This document shows positions 48,576-60,044 of a stretch of DNA of 64,000 nucleotides, piece by piece. The stretch's first letter is position 1. Each line of letters opens with the position of its first letter. The position numbers and the translations under genes are program-made. Origin of the DNA: Pyrenopolyporus hunteri (lineage: Eukaryota > Ascomycota > Sordariomycetes > Xylariales > Hypoxylaceae); assembly GCA_902806595.1 (NCBI GenBank), contig CADCXC010000010.1, forward strand, positions 1,736,001 to 1,800,000. Reading direction: 5' to 3'. The notes beneath the pieces are model-generated. The model was given only the letters and a program-made list of their open reading frames with translations, ran no database searches and was not told the origin of the DNA.

Positions 48576-51500
48576 GTTCGTGGACTCGAAGCGGTTTCCG
48601 AACTGCTGAGGGTATTGCGCTTGCGAATACTGAGCGTATTCTTGCTGAGGGCTGTGGAAGGATTGATTAGAGGGGATTTGCCGAAAACCAGCTGAGTCCC
48701 CAGCCAAAAACGAATCTCGACTGAACGCCAGATTGATGGTACTAGACTCCTCCTAAAGTGAGGAGTCGGGCAAATAGCGAGGGGCGGGAAGAAGCGATCA
48801 AATTTCCTATTGGCGAGGTTAAGGGTATGGTTCGGGCGGGAGCTTGGTTTTTAATCGGCGATCTGTTATCTCTTGGGATGATTTCCACCACTGCTTTGAG
48901 AAAGGTGCGAATAGTAGTCCGGCGGGGAATAGGCTAGGCGCTGAACAGTACGGGGTAGAGAGTAGTTAGGAGTAGAAGAGAGGCAACGAGGCCAGTCGGC
49001 TGTTTCGCAGGCGACAAAGTTATCTTAGATTATTAGTCGAGGCTGCCAGCACCAGGTTGCATCAACGTTGCGATGGAATGCAATCGTACGTAGATGGCGA
49101 CTGGGTTGAACTTGATTTGATGGGCAAGAATAGATTGTTGCTTCCAAGGTCGACAGATGGGTTTGGCCCTGCTAAAATGCCTGAAACAAGTCGATGGGGT
49201 TTGATACGTAACGAGGATGAAGCAGGGGGGTTGTATTCGGTTCCGTCCGCGGCCTAGACTGGCAGTTCAGTTTGCTTGGCTGCTCTTTTTACGTGTTGTG
49301 TCCGCACGCGAAAAGGAAATCTCTTGGATATTATTTGAGAATTGGTTGACGGTTCTCCTCTTGTCACAATCAGCCCGGAAGGATCAGTAGCCTGGCGGTG
49401 GATATCGCTGAGGTCGACGCGGACTCGGCGAAGGGTGAAGGAGAAAGAAAGGGTCAGGTTAGGTGCTTCGCATCGTGGCTTGATCGTACAGCTGACAGTC
49501 GGTCGCACGCTGCTTTAAGGGAGACGCAGTGCAGGCCGAGACCCAACACCGGGGAAAAAAGGGAGGATGAAATAGGAAAGGAAAAGGAAGATGAAAATGG
49601 AAATGGGAATGGAAGTGGAAATGGAAAGGGAAAAATTAGAGAGGAAAGCCGTGAGTTTAACGTAGAGGAACAGTCTTGATCGGAAGAAGAAGAGGATGGC
49701 AATGACAATAATTAATAACAACAATAGTAAAAACGTGGATATGACTTTTGGGTTTTTTGTTTGTTTGAGCGACGAATGGTGAATAGAGGGCGAGAAATTG
49801 ACTTTTTGGCCGTTTTTCCCGGGTTTCACTGTCAGATTGGGGAACGCGGGATCAACAGGTGCAGGTGCAGATGTACTATTGCAATTCAATGGGCTGTGCT
49901 AACATTGGAACGGGGTCGACCCATGCACGAATGGTGGGGATGGGTAGGACCTTTCGGTAACTTTTGTTAGTGCACACACTAAATCTCTAGTGTTTTGCTA
50001 GTGAGTTCTACTTTTGGAGGGCTCCCAGCGTTCATAAGGATACGTAGAGAGCTACATATAATACATGCCATTAGATGCTGTTGGGTGTATGTGAGTGGGT
50101 GTATTAAGGTACTTCCCATTTGTACAGCCACTACAACAAAGACATCTCATTCTGCCTATCACATTTTTTTTTTGTCTCGCCTTAATACGAAGTATAGTGC
50201 ATGCAACCTTCGATATGATATCAATGCGCCATGCGCCAAACGCCAACCGGGAAAGGTTACTACCTATTTAACAACCTGCGTATATACCTACATGTGCCTA
50301 TGCATAGTTTGATACATACATGTATTACTCGACGTACGATAATTCTACCGTTACGCATACCTTCTACCTATGTATCCAGTCAACTAGCCTCGTCATGTAC
50401 GCCTGTACGGAGTATGTGCGCACATACGTACATAGGTACACATGCACACGTACATACATAGTACATATATACGGGGCTTGCAGCGCTTTGGTGCTCGTAT
50501 CTGTATGGGTCTGATCCCAGTTGTCTGGAAACGCCGCTATCACATCTCCCCAGTAGCCCAGCCCATTTTCTAGCGGTGTTCTCTTGGGTTTCTGTTTCAG
50601 ACTATCTTACCTAATATTAGCTAGGTGAAATGTCTTTCCTGCACGCAAGTAAGTTAGGAAATTGTAAGTGCAGATAGAACGAGATAGAACTTGGCCCATT
50701 TAGATACCACGCGGCGCATACGTAGCACCTTGGTTAGGTTGTTGGTCCCTATGAGGAGCTCACCATATCGCAGTAGTATGTCACAAGTTAACTACGTACA
50801 AATTACTGCAGTACTGTTTATTGCCTGTGAAGGGAACGTGCAGCCTAGGTAGTCCCACCCGCGGAATACTAGCAACCCATGGGAATGTGAGGCAGACAGG
50901 GAGGAGCCCAATGCCAAGATTGCTGAGCCCCTGGGATACTCAACAGTGGTTGAGCTGATGTCTCCATTATTTCAAATTAATTAGTGCCTACCTACTACGG
51001 TACATAGTAAGTAGGCTATTATAGTTGTCCTCATAAGGACTTCACACATATATACATATAATCCCTATGTAAGCGGTATCAGTATATATGGTTGGGGTTA
51101 TAGGAAGCTTGATGCTACCTGCGTAGTTTACGTACTTGTTAAACTAAGTAGATTCAAGGCGAGTGGGTGCATATAAGCTGAACGGTGTAATATGAGTTTC
51201 CTGATTTGAGAAGGAATGCAGAAAACAAAGGGAGTTGGGCTTTCCTGTTAAGTCCGCGGTTCTGCTTATCGGTTTTCTTTTCTCGTATTTGATAACGTGC
51301 CAACCCAAGATAAGTACAATACATAAACCCTCCTTTCATAAAGTTGTGCTGCGGAAGTTAACCGCTAGCAAGCTACGGTAATCTCACTTGCGATAAATAA
51401 GGAGCGACGAATTCGAAATGGGTCGGGATCTGGAAATTCATCTTCTACACGTCGATATTTAGAAGTACATAATAATATAGCAGCTATGTATTCGTGCCCC

Positions 51501-51932
51501 AGTTTACTCAGAGACGCACATATTATAGCATGCACCTAATGCAAGTGTTGAGGCTGAATCTTTGGGAAACAGGCGACTTTACATGACCTCGGAACCTTGT
51601 GTAAGTGATTTTAGTGGATAACTACCCAGGGATCAAGTATTACGGGCGAACTGCGCGAACTTCGCAAATTTTAGCCTCAGGAGAGATCTGCACAGCCACA
51701 GGCTAGGCAGGTTAGTTGAATCTTTTAGCTTATCAAATGGATTTATGTACCGCAGTAGTTAGAAGGAGAAACCCCACAACGCAGCTGGCTGGCAAACGCG
51801 CATCGACGCAACTACGTCAAAAAAATAAGTTCTGGCGCTTTTACACGCGCTTCCGCTTAACGACGACGACGACGACGAGGAGACCACTTATTACCAAAGC
51901 TTTATCAGCACATCTATTTAGGTCCGCCCAAT
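48576..51932. other. 3.4-kb divergent intergenic interval
   Basis: Between the UPF0658 gene and psy4. Part of 48576-48766 is probably coding for the former. A GGAAAT-type microsatellite lies at 49576-49632. 50270-50480 is rich in ACATAC/TACATA repeats. Otherwise no protein or RNA signal. Confidence 0.45.
49576..49632. repeat. Degenerate GGAAAT/GGAAAA purine repeat
   Basis: A roughly 57-bp purine-rich strand of imperfect GGAAAT hexamers, noncoding. Confidence 0.75.
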
Positions 51933-53767
51933 ATGATGGATATCGACGAGGATGATGTCCTCCGCACAATCGCCAATGGTGGTTCGGTTGACTAGTAAGA
52001 TCGCCGATTTGGATATATCCTACTTCTGCGGCAGCGTCTCTTACTCTTGCGAACAGTTCCGTTTGGCCAGCTCTGTTACCGAGAATAGTGGCACGAATAG
52101 AAAGGGTCGGGGATACATCTCGTTCTTAAACTGTGCGACGGCCAACAGCTAACAATTGCGAACAGATCGTACACCATGAATTCCCTATACCCAACCTGCC
52201 ATCTTCGGCAGCTAGTACTATACCATCTTCCATCCCGCCACCTTCGCAATCTCAACCCAAATCAGAGTCGACAGAGAACTTTCTGTCGCCGCTGCCATCG
52301 TCGCCTATAGAACCGTCAAGTTCGACATCGTCCCAAGACACTAATAAAGAGAACACACCTATCGCGCCGCGGACAAACCCACCGCCTACCTCCACCCCTG
52401 CTCCCCCGACATCCCTCCCACCAGGCACGCTACCGCCACAAATCACCTTCATGCTTACTGAAATAACATCTACTTTAACATCTATATTCCCAAAATATCC
52501 GCCCCATACCATACAGCGCCTATCAGAGCTCGTACTGGCACCCAGGCATCATTATCGGACACTCCCAACCTATCTCCATGCCCTCGACAGAGTCGTCCAT
52601 GTGACCTCGGGTCTCAATATCTTCCCGCTCCCCCCAGCTATACCAGACATGAAAACGGCCTCCCTCCTATCCAACGGTGTATCCGACGCGCTCGCCCCTC
52701 CCTCGCCCTGGGCCGCACCCGGTAGCGACGAGGCCCTAGGCGGCGCGCTCCTGACGCCCATCCCCTGGCTGCAACCGAACCAGGGGATCGGTGGGCCGTC
52801 CTCCTCGTCAATAGGCACACCCGGCCAACGCAGCCCAGACGGCGGACACAACAGTAGCAGCAGTAGCAGCAGCAACAACAGCAGCCGGGCGGCTAGCGCG
52901 ATAGGCGGCAGCGAGCTGGAGGGCGAGGTGCGGACGGAAAGCACCGAGACGATCGACGGGCCTAACGGTGTCGGCAGCATCGAGACGGTGTCCGTGTCGG
53001 TCAACGGGATCCCGTCGATGGGCGCGCGCGGCGTCGGCGTCACGCAGGGCGAACTGCTCAGGCAGGAGCAGCGCGCCGGCGTCGTCCCCGTCAGCCAGCT
53101 CGTGCCCAGCCACCACGTGCACAGCGCCAACCCCCACGCTCAAGTCCACCGCCGCGCCTCCGCCTCCGCCTCTGGGTCTGCATCGCCGGCCTCCGAGCCT
53201 AGTCCTTCCGGGGCGTCGTCCGCGACGCTCGAGGGCGACAGGAAATCCGCGTCTCCCCCCGAAGCCGCGGATACCGCTATCCCTACCACTACCGCTGCGC
53301 CCGCCGACGCAGACGCCCCCATGGTCTCGATCGCCGGCTCCGAAGAGGAGACGCCGCACGCGCGCGGGCCGGAGGAGATTGGTCCCGAGGACATGGGCCC
53401 GCAGCGCGGCAGTAGCAGCGGTGCCGCGCCCGGCAGCGTCGAGATGCAGGGGATCGACGTGGAGGCCGCCGTGGGGCGGAAAGCGACGCAGGGCGGCCGC
53501 GGGAGCAGCCGCAGCCCGCCGGAGCCGGATAGGATGGACGTCGAGACCGAGGCCGAGACTGGGAAGCGCGAGGCCGAGGACGAGCTCGAGGGCGCCGCTG
53601 GCGTCAAGAAGTTTAGGGAAGACCCGGAGTCTGCTGCGCTGGCGGATGGGGAGCGAGAGGGCGAAGCAGAAGCAGAAGGGGATGCGGGCTCGGCTATGGA
53701 TACGTCTGCCGATGGGAAGGATGGGGACGACAATGCGAGTGCGAGTGAGGGACAGGGCGGCCGCTAG
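51933..53767 (+). CDS. psy4: Protein phosphatase 4 regulatory subunit 2 (Psy4/PPP4R2)
   Basis: PPP4R2 targets the PP4 catalytic subunit, with roles in dephosphorylating phospho-H2A after DNA damage. Exons are 51933-51994, 52057-52105 and 52166-53767, 570 residues. The small 49-nt exon encodes SVWPALLPRIVARIER, the conserved WP..L motif, and joins to IVHHEFPIPNLP as expected. Intron 1 is 62 bp (GTAAGA); intron 2 is 60 bp with a GTCGGG donor and an AGCTAAC branch. The domain ends near residue 175 (FPKYPPHTIQRLSELVL; RTLPTYLHALDRVVHV). The remainder is disordered, Ser/Pro then Glu/Asp-rich, with a serine run. First or second Met may start. The small exon means simple ORF calling misses the N-terminus. 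Confidence 0.92.
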
Positions 53768-54434
53768 AACGGGCTCTATGACGTCTCTAAGATAGCGCTA
53801 CGCCTGGAGAGGTTGTGGCCGCGACGCGATGTCGAATAGCGGGGAGATTTCAAACCCTCGGAGCTTGCCTTGCGAGGACAGGATCAGAAAGAAGAAAGAT
53901 TTTCTTGGCCAAAGTCGGGTTGGAATTGGCACACACGCAGGGGAAGAGAGCATATTGTATTTGTTTATTCGTTCGTCAGCTTCGGGACTTCGGAGCTTGT
54001 GTGTGCGTGTGTGAATTGATACCAGACGAAGACGACAGGAAGGGAGGAGGATAGGGGTCTTCTCTATTCTATCGTGACATAGGATACTCTGTATGAATGG
54101 ATGTTGTATCATGGTTCTAAACATGGAGTCTAAGTCGTTATTCGTTGATTGAAACTCACAATCATACCTCGTATTAATTACTGGACGCCTTGATATCAGC
54201 CACACTACGTTAGAGGCCGTCCATGAGAAGCTCATTCAGACCTCCACCGAGTATGGAAGCTCCTATAAAGCTGGTCATAACATATATGATACATGAATAC
54301 ACACATCTATTACAAGTTCCCTCGGTCTTTTCTCATAACGCCAATGCCACGTAAACTAGCCAAATAGCTAAGACCTCCCAGATTGAGTACCGAGTGATTG
54401 AACGCGAGCCACACACGATAGCCCCTTTGCCTCT
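53768..54434. other. Convergent 3' flanks of psy4 and rad50
   Basis: 667 bp between two stops; normal composition, a GTGTGCGTGTGTG run at 53998. No gene is seen. Confidence 0.4.
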
Positions 54435-57400
54435 TTACAAGACAGTGGAAATGCTCTCGCGTTCGATAACACTGTTCTGCTTATCATCTCGCTTAACGCG
54501 GTAGAAGTAATCGCAGAAATCCGAGCACCGCATATGCCGGAGGAACTCCTCGTCGTGCGTGATGACGATAAGTTGGAAGTTAGCTTGCGCCTTTCGGGCC
54601 TCGATAATCGCGTGCAGACTCTCGGCCAAACTGCGGATGTTGTCACGGTCGAGGTTAGTCGTCGGTTCGTCAAGCGCGATTAGCCCGCACCCGATGCCGA
54701 ACGACTCGGCTAGCGCCAGCCGAATGATGATGCTTGCCAACACTTTCTGACCGGCTGAGCATCTTCCTCGCATATCCATTTCCGTGTCCTGTTTTACCAT
54801 GCACACTCGGTAGTTGTATGAACTACGGCCCGTCGTGACCTCGCTGTCTGACTTGATTAGGATTGTGTCAATGTCGGTCCCTTGGTATGTGCTCTGCCAC
54901 AGCTCTCCCGCGATTCGGTTCACTTCCTCCATCTTGAGCGCGTGATATCTCATAATGGCATTGCTAAGTGCCGTGCCGTACTTGCCTAGATCCTCGATTG
55001 CTGCCTTCGTTGTCTCAACTTTGATGTGAGTCTCGCGATAATGCTCGGCTGCTTTCTTATAGTCGGTTTCCCACTCAACAAGCAGCCGCGCCAGCTCGTC
55101 GTCTTTACCCCTCATAGTTCCTTTGATAGAACTTATCTTCGCATTCAGCGTGTGGCTTCGCCCTTCCCACTGTTTGGCTTCTTCGTCGAGCCGTTCATAG
55201 TCTTCGCTTGCATTGCGGGACTCGAGCTCTTCAATTTCTCGTTTGAACTTCTCGATGTCTCGGAGGGTCTTACGATAAGTGAGATTATCTATGATGTTTT
55301 TCTTCCTCAATTCGCTGTTGCTGACCTCCTCCTTAATTTTATTGGTCCGTGCCGTCAAGTCGTTCATATCCTTTTCGATACCTTTAATGACTTTGTCGAG
55401 TGACTGAATTTGTCGCTCATTAGCGGCGAGGAGCGATGGCCCGCCGCGATCTAGATAGTCCTGTATATCCTTGTTGACTAACTTGAGCTCACTAACCGAT
55501 GCTGCGAGCCCGTCTCGTTCATCGGCAACTTTCTTTTCCTTTGCACGTCCTCTCTGCTGGGTGTCATCTCGGATGGTCTTGGCTTTGGAAATCTCGGGCT
55601 CTATTGACCCAATTTCTTTGTCCGCTTCTTGGATGACTTCTTTCTGCTTGTTCATCTCGTCCTTCTGAGCCTGAATCTGGTCTTGGATGTCCTTCTTTTT
55701 CTCGAGCTGTCGGACAGCATTGCTGATCTTATTGCTCAACCGGCTCCGCTCGAGCTCGAGAGAATTTATCAGGTCTCGCATGCGTTGCCTGTCCGTCGAT
55801 AATTGAGAGCAGTTGTTTTTTACTACTTTCATCTGCTCGGTGCACTTGTCTTGCAACTCATGGATCTCATGGGTACTTCGAACTGCGCCGCTAGATTGTT
55901 GCTGGGATATGATATTCTCAACTTGAGCTTCGGCTTCCTCGATCTCCTTCTGTATTTGAGAAATATTGTGCACCGTCTTGCTCATTGACTCGAGGTCTTG
56001 CTTTTCCTCTAGTCTGGCTCGGACGACTTCATCCATCTCTTCAACGCGCAGCACCAAGCTTTCTTCCCTCTCTTGGGCGACCCGGATCTCTCTATCACCT
56101 TCTTCCTTCTCTGACTTGAGTCTAGCGTATAGTTCGCTTTGGGGGCGAACCGTCCGCAGGTTGCCCAAAAGCTCTTCAAACCCAGCCAACTCAGTTTGCA
56201 TCTCTTCTTTCTTGGTATCCTGGAGTGCCTCTTTGATTTTTCTGACCAGCCGAGATTTGTCATTGGTATCAGCAAAGGTGCGGTCACAGAGCTTGCATCG
56301 ATTATGCTTATTCAACACTTTCTGGCATTCTAGGTAGTACTCCTTCAAATGTTCAAAGAGGGTAATGTCCTTCTCCAGTATGAGGATTTCCTCTTCTAGG
56401 CGTTCAATCTCCTGAGGCAATCTATCAACGCTTGGCTCGGACGTAGGATCCGCTGCTTTGAGCGCGCCGATTACCGCCGATTTGCAGTGTTCCATCTCTT
56501 CGTTGCGTTTCTTCGCCGCCGCTTGGGCACTCGAAAGCGTATACTGCACCTGCTTGAGCTGCTGGACAATATCGTCACGCTCTCGGACTGACTCATCGTA
56601 GGCTTGGGTCTTCAGTTGCAGAGCGTTCTGGAATTCGCGGTTAATAGTTGAAGGTTCCCACGGGCCGCTGACCACGGCGGACAGTTTATCACTCCACGTG
56701 CTGGTGAGAGTATCTAGCTTCCGCTTCTTCTCAGCCAGCTCCGCCTTACGAACGTCCAATTGGGCTCGGTCGGAGAGGAGCCTAGTAGATTCTACGAGCT
56801 CGCGACTAAGTCTACTGTTCTCCGTCTCAAGCTGCTGTAATTTGCTTTCTTCCTGCTGTAGTCTCGTATCGAAATCAGCATTACGCAAATCCTGGGTAGC
56901 GTGACCGAGTCGTTCCTCAATATCCTTGAAAGAAGCATCGAGTAGCGCCTTGCCGCCCTCGTCAACCTCTACCGAGCTGAGGTCTTTTTGCAGAGCCGTA
57001 ATTCGCATCTCTATCTTGCTAATTGCTTCCCTCGCGAACCTGCGGTTCTGCGTATGACGGGACTTTTGGCTTTCCAGGTCTGCGATGGCGGTTCTCTTTC
57101 TTTCAAGTTCTTCGGCATTTTCCAGCACTAGACTATCGAGTTCCCGCTTCTTATCTGCTAAGAGAGTCTGGATACGCTCCTGAAAGGCCTGAACCTTGCG
57201 ATCGTCTAAGTCTCCGTCGAAGCCACGAATGCTATGGAGGTGGGCGGCTTGGTGGATTTGCTCAACACGGAGAGCGAGCTGGCGTTCGTACTTCGCTTTA
57301 TCGGATTGGTGCATGCCCTGTTCCGCCAGCTTTTCTTTCACCTCGTCACTAGCTTTGGCGTGATCCTTTTGGTACTGTCGGAACTGCTCCACGTTTTCCT

Positions 57401-58358
57401 TATATTCCTGTTCAAGTCTGGCAACCCGATCTTCGTACTGCGCCAGTGTGTCTTGTAGCCAGTCGTCAGGTTCATCCATCTCGTCCATTCTAGATTTCGT
57501 CTCATCTAACTTCTGCTGTAGGTAGCCAAGTTCTCTCTGATTGCTTTTTAAGTCGTTTACGATGTTGAGGAAACTATTGGCTTGTCGGTGCATCTCAACA
57601 GCATTCTGGTCAGCCTCATTTTTCTCTTGTTCCATTTGTTCACACTCGACTCGTAGGTTCTCTATTTCGTCCTGCAACGCGATAGCATGTCTTTCACACC
57701 GTTCGGCCTTCTCCTTGTTGATTTTTTCTTGGCTCTCGAGTATTTTTAATTTCTGCAGCTCTTCACCCTGCTTCTTCTTGAGCATTTTGAGGTTGTCGAT
57801 CGCTTTTGTATATTTCATTGCCTCGAAGATTTCGTCGAAGCGCTTTTTGAGGGCCGAAGGCTCGCTCATGGGCCACAAGGACTCGTCTTGATGGCAGAAT
57901 ATCACAGCGTCGAGGATAGCTGGGGCAACGCCTAAGGAGGTAGGGACGGCGGTATCGAGGTTGATTACTCTAGAGGACGTCGAATTCTTCTCACCTCCAT
58001 GATCGGTAAGGAGGGTGCCCTCGAGGGTCTTCTGGGATCGCGTGGATTTCTTTACGGTAAGCTGCAGGCTACGGGTGACGACGTAAGTTGTGTCGGGCGG
58101 AACCGTGAACTTGAGCTTGACCTGTGCTAGGACTTCTCGTTCTCCGCATAGCTTGGGATCGTGAATGAAGGCTCCTCCTTTGCTGTTAGGAGGCAGTTCG
58201 CCGGTAGTAGCATATTTAAGGCACTCGATTATGGTGGTTTTACCCGAACCATTGTATCCAACGATGAGGGTCAGAGGAGTGTGGAATTGGATAGTCTCTC
58301 GCGCAAGGTGGCTGAAGGACCGAACTCCGGAGATGGATAGCTTGTCAATCTTAGACAT
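54435..58358 (-). CDS. rad50: DNA repair protein Rad50 (MRN/MRX complex)
   Basis: Rad50 is the SMC-like ATPase that with Mre11 and Nbs1/Xrs2 binds and tethers double-strand breaks and telomeres. Single exon, 1307 residues, full length. The N-terminal lobe starts MSKIDKLSISGVRSF with Walker A GYNGSGKTT at about 34-42 and Q-loop FCHQDESLWPMSEP near 155. Two long heptad coiled-coil arms enclose the zinc hook CKLC at about 687-690. The C-terminal lobe holds the signature RGRCSAGQKVLASIIIRLAL near 1195-1215, Walker B LIALDEPTTNLD near 1222-1233 and the switch VITHDEEFLRH. No intron is needed, and no residue expected to be critical is missing. Confidence 0.97.
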   Translation of the reverse strand: MSKIDKLSISGVRSFSHLARETIQFHTPLTLIVGYNGSGKTTIIECLKYATTGELPPNSKGGAFIHDPKLCGEREVLAQVKLKFTVPPDTTYVVTRSLQLTVKKSTRSQKTLEGTLLTDHGGEKNSTSSRVINLDTAVPTSLGVAPAILDAVIFCHQDESLWPMSEPSALKKRFDEIFEAMKYTKAIDNLKMLKKKQGEELQKLKILESQEKINKEKAERCERHAIALQDEIENLRVECEQMEQEKNEADQNAVEMHRQANSFLNIVNDLKSNQRELGYLQQKLDETKSRMDEMDEPDDWLQDTLAQYEDRVARLEQEYKENVEQFRQYQKDHAKASDEVKEKLAEQGMHQSDKAKYERQLALRVEQIHQAAHLHSIRGFDGDLDDRKVQAFQERIQTLLADKKRELDSLVLENAEELERKRTAIADLESQKSRHTQNRRFAREAISKIEMRITALQKDLSSVEVDEGGKALLDASFKDIEERLGHATQDLRNADFDTRLQQEESKLQQLETENSRLSRELVESTRLLSDRAQLDVRKAELAEKKRKLDTLTSTWSDKLSAVVSGPWEPSTINREFQNALQLKTQAYDESVRERDDIVQQLKQVQYTLSSAQAAAKKRNEEMEHCKSAVIGALKAADPTSEPSVDRLPQEIERLEEEILILEKDITLFEHLKEYYLECQKVLNKHNRCKLCDRTFADTNDKSRLVRKIKEALQDTKKEEMQTELAGFEELLGNLRTVRPQSELYARLKSEKEEGDREIRVAQEREESLVLRVEEMDEVVRARLEEKQDLESMSKTVHNISQIQKEIEEAEAQVENIISQQQSSGAVRSTHEIHELQDKCTEQMKVVKNNCSQLSTDRQRMRDLINSLELERSRLSNKISNAVRQLEKKKDIQDQIQAQKDEMNKQKEVIQEADKEIGSIEPEISKAKTIRDDTQQRGRAKEKKVADERDGLAASVSELKLVNKDIQDYLDRGGPSLLAANERQIQSLDKVIKGIEKDMNDLTARTNKIKEEVSNSELRKKNIIDNLTYRKTLRDIEKFKREIEELESRNASEDYERLDEEAKQWEGRSHTLNAKISSIKGTMRGKDDELARLLVEWETDYKKAAEHYRETHIKVETTKAAIEDLGKYGTALSNAIMRYHALKMEEVNRIAGELWQSTYQGTDIDTILIKSDSEVTTGRSSYNYRVCMVKQDTEMDMRGRCSAGQKVLASIIIRLALAESFGIGCGLIALDEPTTNLDRDNIRSLAESLHAIIEARKAQANFQLIVITHDEEFLRHMRCSDFCDYFYRVKRDDKQNSVIERESISTVL

Positions 58359-60044
58359 GGTGATAGATTCAGATTATTGCCCCGAGGTTGCCGGACTGAA
58401 GCGCAATCGTCCCATACTATGATGTAGAATTGAGGTAGTTGGGATATTACGTGAAGGTGGAAATGAAGTACCTAGGTATGGTCCTCTGTTATTAATAGGG
58501 TTTGGTCGAGACGGGAGTCGCTTTGGGAGTTGCTTTCCTCGGGCGTTTAGAGTTGGCCGCTTTGCGAAGTGGAAGCTGCTTCTGCCTAGTTTCTAAGACG
58601 CGTCGAGGTATAATTCCTTGGAGGGGGACCCAGGTACCGCGCCCTAGGAGCTGATGCGAGCTGTGCTAGGTACCTAGGTAGGTACCGATGTAGTGTGCCG
58701 CCGTAGGTAGTTGCGGTACTAGTACAGTACCTTGCAGCAGCCTAAACTCCCGTCTGTCCAAAGTTGCTTTTTAGGGTCCCCCGGAACGACTCTACCAGAG
58801 CGGGCGGGCTCCATCCTGCATCCGCCCTCATGGTAGAGATCCCGCGCTCCCACTTCTATGCGTATAATTACATACCTTAATAAACGTAATGGACGTAATA
58901 CATAAACGTAAGAGGAGGGGAAGCCGAGCTTCATTGGGAAATGCCTACATACATAATGCATATAAGGTAGCGATTTATAGGCGTGTATGGGTATATACAT
59001 GTAGTACCACTGAGGTTAGGTACATGTAGGTAGGTATACACGCGGGTACATAGGGATTTAATTGCAATAGATAAGGTACCTAAAGAACGAGGTAATGTAG
59101 GTAGGTACCTAGTCTGATCTTTCCATCTGGATCTACGAACACCACGGCATTTATGGAAAGAAAGGCATCCCAACGGCTGGCCATGTCAGCCCATATGTGG
59201 AAGGAGGGTTCGCGGGATATAGTATGTATGTAAGGTACCTTACCTAGACCATAGGACCAACGTCCGTGTAGGTATGAGCAGGAAAGATCTATGCAATAAT
59301 TACCTAGTGATCGCCCGGTTTGTGGATGCTTCTCAGGTTCGCTCTTGGCCTCTGACGTATTTCAAGTGGGTATGTCCTATTGAAAGAGGTTAAGCAGAAA
59401 GGAAAAAAGAGGCTAGATGTAGGGCATCGGGCTAGGTAGTATGCGGTACAGGGTATGTACCATAGCAGCATGTAGTTCACCTTCCGTACATGTACAAGTA
59501 CAATTCCATTGTCACACGGCAATCCGGTTTGTTAATCGAGAAAAGTGAAATCCCATCCCGTTTTCTTCGATATGCCCTGTTCCCCTTTATCAATCCCTCA
59601 TGCTTCCCTCATGCTGCTACCCCAGCTGTGACCTATAACCTCCCCATCGTCCATCCCCAGCTCCTCATACATATCAATCACATCCACTATATGGGCACAT
59701 GGGGTACATGGTTGAGCTTGTGAATTCCCTTTTCTCTTCCTCTATCCTCTAGCCCTCCAGCCCTCTGGCTCTCCAGTCTTCTGGTCTTTATCTCTATCTC
59801 CGTCTTCCATTCTTTTTTTCTTCATCACCCATGACTTTTTCATCGTCGCATCCGAGTATCCACCCGCTGACTACTTGACTTATTTGAGTATATGTGCGAT
59901 CGACCAGATGCCCTCGTTGCAGAGTGCCGGGCGCGATCCATTCCCCAGTTATAGGATTTACCACTGCTACTACGTCGCATTCAGCTACAGATCACGCCCA
60001 AGCTGCCGCCGCCGCCGCCGTCGCCACGGCCCACTATCGCTATC
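58359..60044. promoter_or_regulatory. Divergent promoter region of rad50 and wc-2
   Basis: 1.7 kb between two divergent starts. TACCTAGGTA clusters are at 58465-58477, 58666-58686 and 59096-59112. The last 300 bp before wc-2 are pyrimidine-rich (TCTTCCTCTATCCTCTAGCC style), a usual fungal 5' leader, followed by a GCC repeat at 60004-60026. No further gene is seen. Confidence 0.45.
60004..60026. repeat. GCC repeat in the wc-2 leader
   Basis: Six to seven GCC units just upstream of the wc-2 start; in RNA this could form a stable hairpin region. Confidence 0.7.

Noticed and set aside
52968..53795. 275-codon plus frame overlapping psy4
   Set aside because: Arg/Pro-rich alternate frame of the disordered psy4 tail, with no start context or domain.
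58359..60044. Regulatory coupling of rad50 and wc-2 through a shared promoter
   Set aside because: The spacer is 1.7 kb and no light-response element could be assigned confidently; adjacency alone is not evidence.
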